From: Vibrio ziniensis
GTDB lineage: Bacteria > Pseudomonadota > Gammaproteobacteria > Enterobacterales > Vibrionaceae
Direction: 5' to 3'
DNA: 64,000 nucleotides
NCBI RefSeq assembly: GCF_011064285.1
Contig: NZ_CP049331.1
Span: 434,001-498,000 of the forward strand
In this document: positions 38,574 through 51,091 of the stretch, in pieces
Position numbering within the stretch: position 1 is the stretch's first letter
Layout: each line of letters starts with the position of its first letter
Made by a program: the position numbers and the translations under genes
The notes under the pieces: generated by a model
Databases searched by the model: none
The model's input: the letters and a program-made list of their open reading frames with translations, nothing else
Told to the model about the DNA's origin: nothing

Positions 38574-40796
38574 ATGGTCGCGGTACGTAGCGCACACTTA
38601 AACCCAGACGAACAGTTTGAGCTAGAAAAGTGGATTTCTAGTTTACGTCAAGATCCAAAAACAGCAGCAAAACTTACAGAGGTATATCACCAATGTGAGA
38701 ATTTCTTGGTGGGCAATGCAAGAGGTCCATTGTTGTTATGGCGTGGTCGCGAAATGATCGAAATTTTGATCACTCTATCGATGGATCGCCCAACGTTAGT
38801 ATCAGCGTTGCTATTTCCTATTGCGACCAGTGGCTTAGTGGATCGCGAGGAAGTTGAAGAACACTACGGTAAAGAGATCATCAAATTGATCTCTGGTGTC
38901 GAAGAGATGGCGGCGATCGGTCAACTCAATATCACTATGCAAGGCAGCGAAGCGTCAGCACAAGTCGATAACGTACGTCGCATGCTGCTGGCGATGGTTG
39001 ATGACTTCCGTTGCGTGGTCATCAAACTTGCAGAGCGAATCTGTAACCTTCGTGAAGTAAAAGATCAGCCGGATGATGTACGTCGCTCGGCAGCAAAAGA
39101 GTGTGCCAATATCTATGCTCCACTGGCAAACCGCTTAGGTATCGGTCAGCTCAAGTGGGAAATTGAAGACTACGCATTCCGCTATCAACAACCAGATACT
39201 TATAAGCAAATTGCGAAACAGCTTTCGGAGCGTCGTATTGTCCGTGAACAGTACATCCGTGACTTTGTTGATAATTTGAGCTCAGAAATGAAAGCGGCAC
39301 ACATCAACGCAGAAGTCAGCGGACGCCCTAAGCACATTTACAGTATCTGGCGCAAAATGCAGAAGAAGAATCTGGCATTTGATGAGCTGTTTGACGTGCG
39401 GGCTGTACGTATCATTGCAGACAAACTGCAAGACTGTTATGCCGCTCTAGGTATTGTGCATACTCAGTTTAAGCATTTACCAAGCGAGTTCGATGACTAT
39501 GTGGCGAACCCAAAACCAAACGGTTATCAGTCGATTCATACTGTCATTCTAGGGCCTGAAGGTAAAACCATTGAGATTCAGATCCGAACCAAACAGATGC
39601 ATGAAGAATCGGAGCTAGGGGTTGCTGCACACTGGAAATATAAAGAAGGTGCAAGCAGTGGACGCAGTGGTTACGACGAGAAAATTACTTGGTTACGTAA
39701 ACTGATTGATTGGCAAGAAGAGATGTCTGACTCTGGTGAGATGTTGGATGAACTGCGCAGCCAAGTGTTTGATGACCGTGTGTATGCCTTTACACCGCGT
39801 GGTGATGTTGTCGACTTGCCAATGGGTGCAACACCACTGGATTTTGCTTACCACATTCACTCTGAAGTGGGGCATCGCTGTATTGGTGCGAAAGTGGGCG
39901 GACGAATCGTTCCATTCACTCATAAACTTCATATGGGTGACCAAGTTGAAATTATCACAGCGAAAGAGCCAAACCCATCTCGTGACTGGTTAAACCCTGC
40001 AACAGGCTTTGTTCACTCTGGTCGTGCTCGCGCCAAGATCAACGCTTGGTTCCGTAAGCAAAGCCGAGATAAAAACCTCGAAGCTGGACGTGAAATTCTA
40101 GAAACTGAATTGTCGAAAATTGGCGCGACACTAAAAGATGCAGAGCAGTACGCTCTGAAACGCTTTAACGTTAACAGTGCTGATGAACTTTATGTTGGTG
40201 TGGGGAGTGGCGATTTACGTATCAACCAGATCGTTAACCATATCAATGCGTTGGTGAATAAACCGACAGCTGAAGAAGAAGACAAACTTGTGCTTGAAAA
40301 GCTCAAGGGAGATGAGTCGAAATCGTCAGTGCCTCACCGCCCGCATAAAGATGCGGTAGTGGTTGAAGGTGTGGATAACCTGATGACTCACCTTGCTCGC
40401 TGCTGCCAACCAATCCCTGGTGATGAAATCAAAGGTTACATCACGCAAGGCCGTGGTATTTCAGTGCACAGAAGTGACTGTGAACAATTAGAAGAGCTGA
40501 GCCACCACGCACCTGAACGTATTATTGATACCGTTTGGGGCTCTGGTTTTGTCGGTTCGTATATCCTAACTCTGCGCGTTGAAGCGATGGAGCGTGTGGG
40601 TCTGCTAAAAGATATCACTAGTCTGCTTGCCAACGAAAAGGTGAAAGTGATCACCATGAAGAGCCGTAGCGATTACAAACGCCAAATCGTGACCATGGAC
40701 TTCGAACTTGAGGTCAGTAACATCGAAGTTTTAGCTCGTGTCTCTAAACGTTTAGAGCAAGTGAAAGACGTCATGCTGGTTAAACGTCTCGGATAA
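38574..40796 (+). CDS. relA: (p)ppGpp synthetase RelA
   Basis: This 740-residue ribosome-associated alarmone synthetase responds to uncharged tRNA. It has a pseudo-hydrolase N-terminal part, a synthetase domain (GRPKHIYSIWRKM, YVANPKPNGYQSIHT), a TGS domain (VYAFTPRGDVVDLP), a zinc-finger-like region with CC (LARCCQPIPGDEI) and a C-terminal ACT domain. The hydrolase HD motif is not retained, so this is RelA and not SpoT. AGGA lies about 7 nt before the start. Confidence 0.97.
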   Translation: MVAVRSAHLNPDEQFELEKWISSLRQDPKTAAKLTEVYHQCENFLVGNARGPLLLWRGREMIEILITLSMDRPTLVSALLFPIATSGLVDREEVEEHYGKEIIKLISGVEEMAAIGQLNITMQGSEASAQVDNVRRMLLAMVDDFRCVVIKLAERICNLREVKDQPDDVRRSAAKECANIYAPLANRLGIGQLKWEIEDYAFRYQQPDTYKQIAKQLSERRIVREQYIRDFVDNLSSEMKAAHINAEVSGRPKHIYSIWRKMQKKNLAFDELFDVRAVRIIADKLQDCYAALGIVHTQFKHLPSEFDDYVANPKPNGYQSIHTVILGPEGKTIEIQIRTKQMHEESELGVAAHWKYKEGASSGRSGYDEKITWLRKLIDWQEEMSDSGEMLDELRSQVFDDRVYAFTPRGDVVDLPMGATPLDFAYHIHSEVGHRCIGAKVGGRIVPFTHKLHMGDQVEIITAKEPNPSRDWLNPATGFVHSGRARAKINAWFRKQSRDKNLEAGREILETELSKIGATLKDAEQYALKRFNVNSADELYVGVGSGDLRINQIVNHINALVNKPTAEEEDKLVLEKLKGDESKSSVPHRPHKDAVVVEGVDNLMTHLARCCQPIPGDEIKGYITQGRGISVHRSDCEQLEELSHHAPERIIDTVWGSGFVGSYILTLRVEAMERVGLLKDITSLLANEKVKVITMKSRSDYKRQIVTMDFELEVSNIEVLARVSKRLEQVKDVMLVKRLG

Positions 40797-40817
40797 AATA
40801 GATAACAGATTGAAATT

Positions 40818-40852
40818 AAAGGTAAGTGGTTAGCTACTTACCTTTTTCTTTT
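40818..40852 (+). terminator. relA terminator
   Basis: AAAGGTAAGT and ACTTACCTTT form a 10-bp stem with an 8-nt loop and lead into TTCTTTT, just before mazG, whose ribosome site AAGGAA follows immediately. Confidence 0.8.
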
Positions 40853-40866
40853 ATAAGGAAATCAAC

Positions 40867-41670
40867 ATGACACATCCAATTGAACAACTTGTCGATATCA
40901 TGGCTAAGTTGCGTGATCCGGAAACAGGGTGTCCTTGGGATAAGAAGCAGACCTTTGAAAGTGTTGTTCCATACACTATTGAAGAAACCTACGAAGTGGT
41001 GGACGCGATTCATAACCAAGATTGGACTAACTTAAAAGAAGAACTGGGAGATCTGCTATTTCAGGTGATTTTCTACAGTCAGATGGCGCAGGAAAAAGGA
41101 TTGTTCGATTTTCGTGACGTGGTGGACACGGTCAATGAAAAGCTAACTCGCCGCCATCCCCATGTTTTTTCAGATGCGAAATTTGCTGATGAAGCGGAAA
41201 TAAACGCGAATTGGGAAAAGGAAAAATTGCTTGAAAAAGCCCAAGTAGGCAAAAGCGAGCAAAGTATCCTAGACTCTATACCACAATCGCTGCCAGCCTT
41301 ATCGCGAGCGAATAAGATTCAGAAGAAGTGTGCTAAATATGGCTTCGATTGGGCGACTTTAGGGCCTGTTGTTGACAAAGTGCATGAAGAAATCGAAGAA
41401 GTAGTTGCTGAAGCTATCAGTGTTGAAGTGGATGAGCAGAAAGTCGAAGAAGAACTGGGTGATTTACTGTTTGCGGCGGTGAATCTAGTTCGACATCTGA
41501 AAAAAGACCCAGAAGTTGCTCTTACTAAAGCCAACAGTAAGTTTGTAAGGCGGTTCCAAGGTGTTGAATCTCAAGTAAGAGAGCAGAACAAAGAGTTAAC
41601 TGACTTTACGTTGCAACAATTAGATAGCATGTGGGACCGCGTCAAAAGACGGGAAAAAGGTCTAGAGTAA
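40867..41670 (+). CDS. mazG: Nucleoside triphosphate pyrophosphohydrolase MazG
   Basis: This 267-residue protein has two MazG domains. The first contains ETYEVVDAI and [17 protein letters not shown] (about residues 40-70), the second [10 protein letters not shown] and [14 protein letters not shown] (about 175-205). It hydrolyses all NTPs to NMPs and is reported to lower (p)ppGpp. It lies downstream of relA without mazEF between, unlike E. coli. Confidence 0.95.
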   Translation: MTHPIEQLVDIMAKLRDPETGCPWDKKQTFESVVPYTIEETYEVVDAIHNQDWTNLKEELGDLLFQVIFYSQMAQEKGLFDFRDVVDTVNEKLTRRHPHVFSDAKFADEAEINANWEKEKLLEKAQVGKSEQSILDSIPQSLPALSRANKIQKKCAKYGFDWATLGPVVDKVHEEIEEVVAEAISVEVDEQKVEEELGDLLFAAVNLVRHLKKDPEVALTKANSKFVRRFQGVESQVREQNKELTDFTLQQLDSMWDRVKRREKGLE

Positions 41671-41776
41671 TAAGTTCTTAATACGGGCTTTTGGGGCAAA
41701 ATTACCCCAATTAAATTGCTTAGATCGCATTCTGCAACAAGGCTATTTGATTTGAAGCAAAAAATTAAAAACTGAG

Positions 41777-43517
<1,741 letters not shown>

Positions 43518-43575
43518 CAAGGATACGGGCAGTAGCGATAGTTGTGCTGCTGTCCTTTATAGTTTTGACATTTAA

Positions 43576-44898
<1,323 letters not shown>

Positions 44899-44937
44899 TT
44901 CTTAACTGAATAAAGTTTAGCTTTAAAGCTTTTTATT

Positions 44938-44968
44938 AATACCTCGCTTAGGCGAGGTATTTTTTTGT
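44938..44968 (+). terminator. eno terminator
   Basis: AATACCTCGC and GCGAGGTATT form a 10-bp stem with loop TTAG, followed by TTTTTG. Confidence 0.92.
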
Positions 44969-45000
44969 CTGAAGAAAGGTAAGGTGGGATTCTTTGGTTT

Positions 45001-45095
45001 TCTCCCTTTTTAAGAGGGAGTTAGAGGAGGGCTGTGCTCGGAGCTAATAGGTTAAGCAATTCCAACCAACCTCCCCTTGAAAAGTGGAGGAGCAA
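45001..45095. repeat. CTCCCT-type paired palindromes in the eno-cca gap
   Basis: CTCCCTTTTTAAGAGGGAG near 45002-45020 and CCTCCCCTTGAAAAGTGGAGG near 45070-45090 are two dyads of related sequence, with GAGGAGGG in between that can also pair with CCTCCCC. The composition differs from the flanks. It resembles dispersed intergenic palindromes of vibrios, but with only one locus in view I cannot prove it is repeated. Confidence 0.5.
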
Positions 45096-45106
45096 AGAAG
45101 TAGAGG

Positions 45107-46321
45107 TTAGTTGATAGAAGCAATTGCCTCAATCCGCCTTTTATCTAACTCATCCCGAATAGTTTTGCCCTGAAAACCGTCTGCAATAATATCTTTCACT
45201 TCAACGCTGAGTGCAGCTTTGTAAGCATCTTCAAATATCGCTTTTTGCGGGTAGGGGTTATCTTCACAACCTAATCGACCAGCATGGTCTGCTTGGCAGC
45301 AAAGTAAAATCTCTTCTAAACGCTCTGGTTTACGCCATACATCCATTGTATTGAGTATCTTAAGTTTAGTGCTGGCTTTAAGTTCTGCCGCTCTGTGGAC
45401 GTTTGAGTGCTGTTCACAAACAAAAAGAGCAAGCTCTTTAAATTCATTAGGAACTCGCACTCGTTCGCATAGTTTTTTGATGATTTTCACGCCTGTATGG
45501 CAGTGCATCTTATGACTTGGCCACTCAGATTGAGGAGTTACGCCTTTGCCGAGATCATGAACTTGTGCTGCAAATCGAACGGGCAATGAAGATGAAAGTT
45601 TCGCCGCTTGCTTAGCGACCATTAGAGTATGAACACCGGTATCAATCTCAGGATGCCACTTCTCTGGTTGAGGGACGCCAAACAGGCAATCCAGTTCTGG
45701 CAGAACCACTTTTAAAGCACCACAATCACGAAGAACGGAGAGGAATACTTCAGGGTTTTGCGTTGCCAGTGACTTGTGCCACTCCTGCCATACGCGCTCT
45801 GCGGTTAAATGTTCAAGCTCGCCACTATTCGCGATTTGTGCCATTAGAGACATGGTTTCTTCTGCGACAGTAAAGCCAAGATGTGTCAGCTTGGCTGCAA
45901 AGCGTGCTAAGCGAAGCACGCGTAATGGATCTTCAACAAACGCGTCAGAAACGTGGCGCAGAATTCGATCGTTCAGATCACGTTGTCCACCATAGGGATC
46001 GATCAGCGTGCCGTCTTCAGTTTGTGCCATTGCATTAATCGTAAGATCGCGTCTGATAAGATCTTCTTCCAAAGTGACATCAGGAGCAAAGTGGCATTCA
46101 AAGCCAGTGTAGCCTGAACCTGACTTACGCTCAGTTCGAGCGAGAGCATATTCTTGTTTGGTTTTTGGGTGCAAGAATACAGGGAAGTCTTTGCCAACGG
46201 CAGTAAAGCCTTGGCTTAGCATTTCATCGGGGTTACTTCCGACTACAACCCAGTCCTTATCGTATACCGGAATGTTGAGTAGCTTGTCGCGAACAGCGCC
46301 GCCAACTAAGTAAACTTGCAC
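45107..46321 (-). CDS. cca: CCA-adding tRNA nucleotidyltransferase
   Basis: This 404-residue protein adds or repairs the 3' CCA of tRNAs. The nucleotidyltransferase signature is VGGAVRDKLL (residues 6-15), followed by a DKDWVVVG metal site and a RRDLTINAMA region. A C-terminal HD domain (AAQVHDLGKG) marks the class with added phosphohydrolase activity, as in E. coli. It is convergent with eno and divergent from gspA. Confidence 0.96.
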   Translation of the reverse strand: MQVYLVGGAVRDKLLNIPVYDKDWVVVGSNPDEMLSQGFTAVGKDFPVFLHPKTKQEYALARTERKSGSGYTGFECHFAPDVTLEEDLIRRDLTINAMAQTEDGTLIDPYGGQRDLNDRILRHVSDAFVEDPLRVLRLARFAAKLTHLGFTVAEETMSLMAQIANSGELEHLTAERVWQEWHKSLATQNPEVFLSVLRDCGALKVVLPELDCLFGVPQPEKWHPEIDTGVHTLMVAKQAAKLSSSLPVRFAAQVHDLGKGVTPQSEWPSHKMHCHTGVKIIKKLCERVRVPNEFKELALFVCEQHSNVHRAAELKASTKLKILNTMDVWRKPERLEEILLCCQADHAGRLGCEDNPYPQKAIFEDAYKAALSVEVKDIIADGFQGKTIRDELDKRRIEAIASIN

Positions 46322-46384
46322 TAAACAGCCTCAAAAATCATGAATGTCATTGGATAATCATCAACAGCAATGATACTTTGCCTG

Positions 46385-46440
46385 TATACTCAAGTCACCT
46401 CAAGATGCAGGATTCAGAGCTTCATCAACGAGTGAGTATA
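46385..46440. repeat. 56-bp deletion derivative of the lepA-lepB element
   Basis: The first 49 bp match the left end of the 29169-29433 element with few changes (TATACTCAAGTCACCTCAAG at the start). The last 7 bases GAGTATA are the exact inverse of the first 7, as if only the two tips of the element remained. It lies 23 nt upstream of the gspA start codon. Confidence 0.7.
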
Positions 46441-46463
46441 TTTACTTTGATAGAGGCAGGAGC

Positions 46464-48071
46464 ATGTATCAACAATTTTTCGGTTTTGCTGAGTTACCTT
46501 TCTCAATCGTGCCGAACTCTCGCTACTTGTATTTAAGCCAACGCCACCAAGAAGCCATTTTCCATTTGCAGGAAGGATTAGGTGATGGCGGTGGTTTTGC
46601 AATGCTGACTGGTGAAGTTGGTACTGGAAAAACAACGGTGGCGAAGGCTATTCTGGATAATTTACCTGCCAATACTCAAGCTGGGTTTATTCTCAATCCC
46701 ACCTTTTCTGAGCAAGAATTATTGGAAGCTATTTGTGACGAGTTTTCTGTCAGTTATGGCAAAAAAGCAACTATCAAGAAACTCAGTCAGGCGCTTTATC
46801 AATTTCTTCTGGAAAAGCATGCTTCTGGTGTTCAGATTCTTTTGATTATCGATGAAGCACAACATCTTGCTCCTGATGTTTTAGAGCAATTGAGGTTGCT
46901 GACCAATCTAGAAACCGACAGTCGAAAATTATTGAAAGTTTTACTGATAGGTCAGCCTGAACTGCAACAGAAGCTTCAACTTCCACAACTTCGCCAATTA
47001 GCTCAACGGATTACTGGTCGATATCATCTGTTGCCACTCGATGAAATGGAAACAGCACACTATATTCGTTTTCGACTTCAACAAGCGGGTGGTGATGGAA
47101 ATTTGTTTTCCAATAAAGGAGCGAAGTGGATTGCTCATCAAACACACGGTATACCGAGGCTGATTAACTTAGTCTGTGATAGTGCTTTGAAAGGTGCATT
47201 TCAGGCAAGTGAAAAGGAACTGAGTCTAGAGCGTGTGAAATGGGCTTGTCAGCAAGTAATGAGCTTTCAATCTACGGTGTACCAACGCTCCGATGAAAAC
47301 ACTTCATTTCGCTTCCCGTCAATGGCTGTAGCGTGCTCTATTCTAGGATTATCATTAGCCGTTGCTAGTGCTTATTGGCTTTCACCATTAATAAATCACC
47401 AAGTGGCGGTGGAATGGCCATTACCAGAAGCAAAAGAGGTACAGCAAGAAATTGTGTTCCCGAAACAGTTGGAAAACTCTCTTGTGCAAGCGACAGGCTT
47501 AGAACCCGCATTACGTGCTCTTTACGCCGTGTGGGGATATCAAGCATCTGTAACCGATACCTTTTGTCAGCCAGACACATCTTCACTTTTACAATGTATA
47601 CCGAGCCGTGGGGATTGGCAGACACTTTCTCAATTGAACATTCCTGTAGTACTGACACTCGAAGTTGAAAATAAGCCAAGCTATGCGGTGTTGTATCAAT
47701 GGGAAGGTCAAGAGTTAGAGCTACTTGTGAATGGGGAGCGCATTCGTATAGCTAAGCAATGGATATCACCGCTATGGAAAGGTGAGTTTCACTTGCTCTG
47801 GCGAACCAGCTTTACGCAGACTTTAAAGAGCGGAATGACAGGTGAGGAAGTGGCGCTTTTAGACCTTAAATTGTCTCAAATTTTAGGAGAGCCAGAGCGA
47901 AAAACCAAAGTATTTGATGCTGACGTGAAGCGTAAGGTGTCTTTGTTCCAACGTTGGCAGAATATGTATGTCGACGGTATTGCTGGGGAACAAACCTTAC
48001 GCCGCCTAGAGTTGCTTACTCAGCAAGATGCTCCTAAATTGGCTGCACCTAAAATGTTAGGAGGAGCGTAA
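46464..48071 (+). CDS. gspA: Type II secretion accessory ATPase GspA (ExeA)
   Basis: This 535-residue inner-membrane protein has a cytosolic AAA ATPase with Walker A GEVGTGKTT (about residues 50-58) and Walker B LLIIDEAQHL (about 124-133). A membrane segment lies near 288-306 and a C-terminal peptidoglycan-binding domain near 455-520. In Aeromonas, ExeA with ExeB binds peptidoglycan and helps place the secretin ring. It starts behind AGGAG and overlaps gspB by one base. The main T2SS gene cluster is elsewhere. Confidence 0.92.
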   Translation: MYQQFFGFAELPFSIVPNSRYLYLSQRHQEAIFHLQEGLGDGGGFAMLTGEVGTGKTTVAKAILDNLPANTQAGFILNPTFSEQELLEAICDEFSVSYGKKATIKKLSQALYQFLLEKHASGVQILLIIDEAQHLAPDVLEQLRLLTNLETDSRKLLKVLLIGQPELQQKLQLPQLRQLAQRITGRYHLLPLDEMETAHYIRFRLQQAGGDGNLFSNKGAKWIAHQTHGIPRLINLVCDSALKGAFQASEKELSLERVKWACQQVMSFQSTVYQRSDENTSFRFPSMAVACSILGLSLAVASAYWLSPLINHQVAVEWPLPEAKEVQQEIVFPKQLENSLVQATGLEPALRALYAVWGYQASVTDTFCQPDTSSLLQCIPSRGDWQTLSQLNIPVVLTLEVENKPSYAVLYQWEGQELELLVNGERIRIAKQWISPLWKGEFHLLWRTSFTQTLKSGMTGEEVALLDLKLSQILGEPERKTKVFDADVKRKVSLFQRWQNMYVDGIAGEQTLRRLELLTQQDAPKLAAPKMLGGA

Positions 48072-48847
48072 TGTCTCGAGTTATGAATGCTCTTAAATCG
48101 TCAGAACAAGGTTATCAAACTAACGCTATGGCGGTCGGTTACCGCCCCGCAGCTTACGCTACAGAGAAGAAAAAAAATTTTCGTTGGTATCATGGTGCTA
48201 TGGCGATTATACCAAGTGCAATAACACTTGCTGTGTTGAGCTATCAAAGCTATCAGTTTCAGCAAGAGAACATCAGAAAAGTATTAAGTCAACCTGTGCA
48301 GGTTGAGCAGGTTTCTGCGCCAGTTGACTATTTACCTTATCCCCTCTTTAGCGATCTGAAAAACACTTATGTTGTGTCCTATGATACAAACGAATCTTTG
48401 GATACGGTCCGTGAATTACCGCTAAGCGATAACACAACGGTTGTAAACATTTCAGAACCTCAACCTATAAATCAAAAAGAGAATGAGAGTTCATCTCTAG
48501 ATTTGGAACAGCTTGATCTTCGTGGCTTATCTCCCGCCCTTGTGATGAGAGTGGAATCTGCTTTAAAAAGCCGTGAGTCATCGTCCACAAGCGGTAATTC
48601 AAGCGCTATAGCATTGGTACAGAATGCAGAAAAATATTCAGGTATTCTACCCGCTATGGATTTTCAAACCCATGTCTACGCAAGCTCAGTGGGTAAGCGT
48701 TGGATAAAAATGAATGGTGTTGAGTATCATGAAGGGGATGAGTTATCAGATGGTGTGAAATTAGTACAAATCAACCCTCAAACGACATTGATACAGTTTG
48801 AACAGCAATTGATAGAAATTCCGGCGCTCTATCACTGGCAAGGTTAA
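48071..48847 (+). CDS. gspB: Type II secretion accessory protein GspB (ExeB)
   Basis: This 258-residue protein has a short cytosolic N-terminus, one membrane segment (about residues 43-60) and a periplasmic region. Its last third (GKRWIKMNGVEYHEGDELSD) is the conserved GspB C-terminal domain with similarity to GspC-like modules. It partners with GspA. The start is the ATG of TAATG at the gspA stop; a GGAG site lies upstream. Confidence 0.9.
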   Translation: MSRVMNALKSSEQGYQTNAMAVGYRPAAYATEKKKNFRWYHGAMAIIPSAITLAVLSYQSYQFQQENIRKVLSQPVQVEQVSAPVDYLPYPLFSDLKNTYVVSYDTNESLDTVRELPLSDNTTVVNISEPQPINQKENESSSLDLEQLDLRGLSPALVMRVESALKSRESSSTSGNSSAIALVQNAEKYSGILPAMDFQTHVYASSVGKRWIKMNGVEYHEGDELSDGVKLVQINPQTTLIQFEQQLIEIPALYHWQG

Positions 48848-48889
48848 GGTTGGTTGAATCCAAACTAGAACGGTCGAATTAAGTTAAAT

Positions 48890-48919
48890 AAAAAGGTCAC
48901 TATAGAGTGACCTTTTTAC
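48890..48919. terminator. Bidirectional terminator between gspB and the SH3 gene
   Basis: AAAAAGGTCACT and AGTGACCTTTTT form a perfect 12-bp stem with loop ATAG. Confidence 0.9.
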
Positions 48920-48929
48920 TTGATAGAGC

Positions 48930-49538
48930 TTATGCCCAGCCTGCTGGGTTGCGTTTACGTCGTGGAATAATGTGCGGAAGAATTAGACCCAATAGCAAAC
49001 CAATACCAGCAACACCACCACCATAAGTGAAGTATTTCAGTAGTAAATCTTCTTTTTGGGTATCCAGTTTAGCGCGTAGTTCACGGATCTCTGTTTGAGA
49101 CGATGTTAGCTGCTTGCTGATTTCACTATAGTTCTGTTCAAGTTGTGCGATCTGTTGGTTACGAACATCCAAAGATTCCACTAAACCTGCTTTTTCAGAA
49201 TCAGCACTTTGACGTGCATTGGCTAATTGTGATTTTACCTGAGTCAACTCTTTTTCAAGTTGTGGTAAACGCACGGCCATGCTGACATCACGAGTTACAA
49301 AACGGCTTTCAACCCAACCTCTACGACCACGAGAGTCGACAACTTCGCTGTAGTCGCTTTCTTTGTTGGTTGAAACTAACTGAACTTTCTCACCTGCGTC
49401 AATGCTGCCGATAATACGATATTGGTTGCTTGGACCAGAATGCATATAAGTAAACAGTTTATCAGCGATGTAACGGTCTTGGGCAAACACAGGGCTTGCT
49501 AACATGGAAAATAACACCATGCAGATAAGTTTTTTCAC
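48930..49538 (-). CDS. YgiM-like SH3-domain membrane protein
   Basis: This 202-residue protein has a signal peptide (to about residue 20, ending PVFAQ) and a bacterial SH3 domain with a predicted cell-wall role (about 25-90, GWVESRFVTRD). A long coiled coil (about 95-160) and a C-terminal membrane segment with an RRKRN tail follow. The start is GTG at 49538 with AAGGGA upstream; reading from the first ATG would disrupt the signal peptide. The family (TIGR04211) has no settled function. Confidence 0.8.
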   Translation of the reverse strand: MKKLICMVLFSMLASPVFAQDRYIADKLFTYMHSGPSNQYRIIGSIDAGEKVQLVSTNKESDYSEVVDSRGRRGWVESRFVTRDVSMAVRLPQLEKELTQVKSQLANARQSADSEKAGLVESLDVRNQQIAQLEQNYSEISKQLTSSQTEIRELRAKLDTQKEDLLLKYFTYGGGVAGIGLLLGLILPHIIPRRKRNPAGWA

Positions 49539-49615
49539 GGTAAATCCCTTAGTAATAAATTTAGGTATACGCTCATGTGGCAAATAGTAAAAAGTTTCTT
49601 ATTCTGGTGCAACAA

Positions 49616-49640
49616 AGAAGGGAGGCAAAGCCTCCCTTTA
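49616..49640 (-). terminator. pit terminator
   Basis: AAGGGAGGC and GCCTCCCTT form a 9-bp stem with a 3-nt loop. On the minus strand it is followed by CTTTGTTG, 55 nt after the pit stop. Confidence 0.7.
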
Positions 49641-49693
49641 TGTGCGTTTGAGTCAATAATGACATCGCCTTTACATAGCACTGACTTAATATA

Positions 49694-50953
49694 TTAAGCG
49701 AAGATGCCTTGAATAGCGTAGAAGAACACAACAGCAAGTAATGCACCAGCAGGGAGTGTTACAATCCATGATGCAACGATGTTACGTACAACACCAAGGT
49801 TTAGAGCTGCGATACCACGAGCAAAGCCAACACCAAGAACAGCACCAACCAATGTTTGTGTCGTTGAAATTGGTAGACCAGTACCAGATGCTAGTACTAC
49901 TGTAGATGCGGTTGCAAGCTGAGCTGCGAAACCGCGGCTAGGCGTTAATTCTGTAATACCAGTACCCACAGTCGCCATTACTTTGTGCCCCATAGTTGCC
50001 AGACCAACTACGATACCGAAACCACCTAGAGGTAGGATCCACCAAGCAATAGCACTTTTCGCTGATATTTCACCCATGTGTTCAATAGTAGAAACAACTG
50101 CAGACAGTGGACCGATCGCGTTAGCAACGTCATTTGAACCATGAGCGAATGCCATTGCACACGCTGTGATAACCATTAGTACGCTAAAGATACTTTCTAC
50201 ACCAGCAAAGCTGTGGTCATCTTCGCGATTTGCGAATTTCTTCTGGATATATAAGTAACCACCAACCATCACCAGAGCCGACACTGCAGCAGCCCAAACC
50301 CAAGCTTCTGAGTTCGAAAGGTGAAGGCCAACGTGCTTAAGACCTTTTTTGATGGTTACAAGTGCAATCACCATTGTTGTGATGAACATGTATACCGGGA
50401 CAAAGCGCTTAGCGTTGAGCAGAGGCTTTTCGGTATCGAAAATTAGGCGTTGAGCACTAATGAAGATGAAGTAGGCAAAAATACCTGAAATCAGAGGGGT
50501 AACAATCCAGCTACCAACGATACCTTTAACAGAACTCCAATCCACGGCTTCTGTGCCGAAAGATACACAGGCGAAACCGATGATTGCACCAATGATTGAG
50601 TGAGTTGTTGATACTGGCCAGCCCATGTATGAAGCAAGCAGTAACCAAGTACCGGCTGCTAAGAGTGCCGACATCATACCGTAAATTAGAACGTCAGGAT
50701 GATTGGCAAAGAGTGAAGTGTCAATAACACCCTGACGGATTGTGTCAGTTACTTCACCGCCGGCTAAATAAGCACCGGCAAATTCAAATACCATCGCGAT
50801 AAGAATCGCTTGTTTAACTGTTAGCGCTTTAGAACCAACTGATGTTCCCATTGCGTTTGCAACGTCGTTTGCACCAATACCGATAGCCATTAAGAAACCA
50901 AAAATGGCAGCAACAATAATCAGGACAGTGCCGTAGTTAGCAAGGATATCCAT
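49694..50953 (-). CDS. pit: Inorganic phosphate transporter, Pit family
   Basis: This 419-residue low-affinity phosphate:H+ symporter has about ten membrane segments. It shows the duplicated family signature GANDVANAMGTSVGSKAL near the N-terminus and HGSNDVANAIGPLSAV in the second half. The start MDILANYGT at 50953 has AGGT upstream; an earlier in-frame ATG at 51007 adds a hydrophilic tail unlike the family. It lies downstream of, and probably in one operon with, a DUF47/PhoU-like gene. Confidence 0.93.
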   Translation of the reverse strand: MDILANYGTVLIIVAAIFGFLMAIGIGANDVANAMGTSVGSKALTVKQAILIAMVFEFAGAYLAGGEVTDTIRQGVIDTSLFANHPDVLIYGMMSALLAAGTWLLLASYMGWPVSTTHSIIGAIIGFACVSFGTEAVDWSSVKGIVGSWIVTPLISGIFAYFIFISAQRLIFDTEKPLLNAKRFVPVYMFITTMVIALVTIKKGLKHVGLHLSNSEAWVWAAAVSALVMVGGYLYIQKKFANREDDHSFAGVESIFSVLMVITACAMAFAHGSNDVANAIGPLSAVVSTIEHMGEISAKSAIAWWILPLGGFGIVVGLATMGHKVMATVGTGITELTPSRGFAAQLATASTVVLASGTGLPISTTQTLVGAVLGVGFARGIAALNLGVVRNIVASWIVTLPAGALLAVVFFYAIQGIFA

Positions 50954-51091
50954 CTTTATACCTAGTTGTTTATAACAAGCGGAGCTATTTCTTCGTGTTT
51001 TCTGCACACATTTAAACCGTTGGCGATAAAAAATTTAACGCTTACTGCTGTTTAATAAAAATAGCTCTTAGTTATTTGGTTAACTTCAAAT

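Noticed and set aside
43527..43555. Weak stem between pyrG and eno
   Set aside because: There are several mismatches and only an interrupted T run. Read-through from pyrG to eno is as likely.
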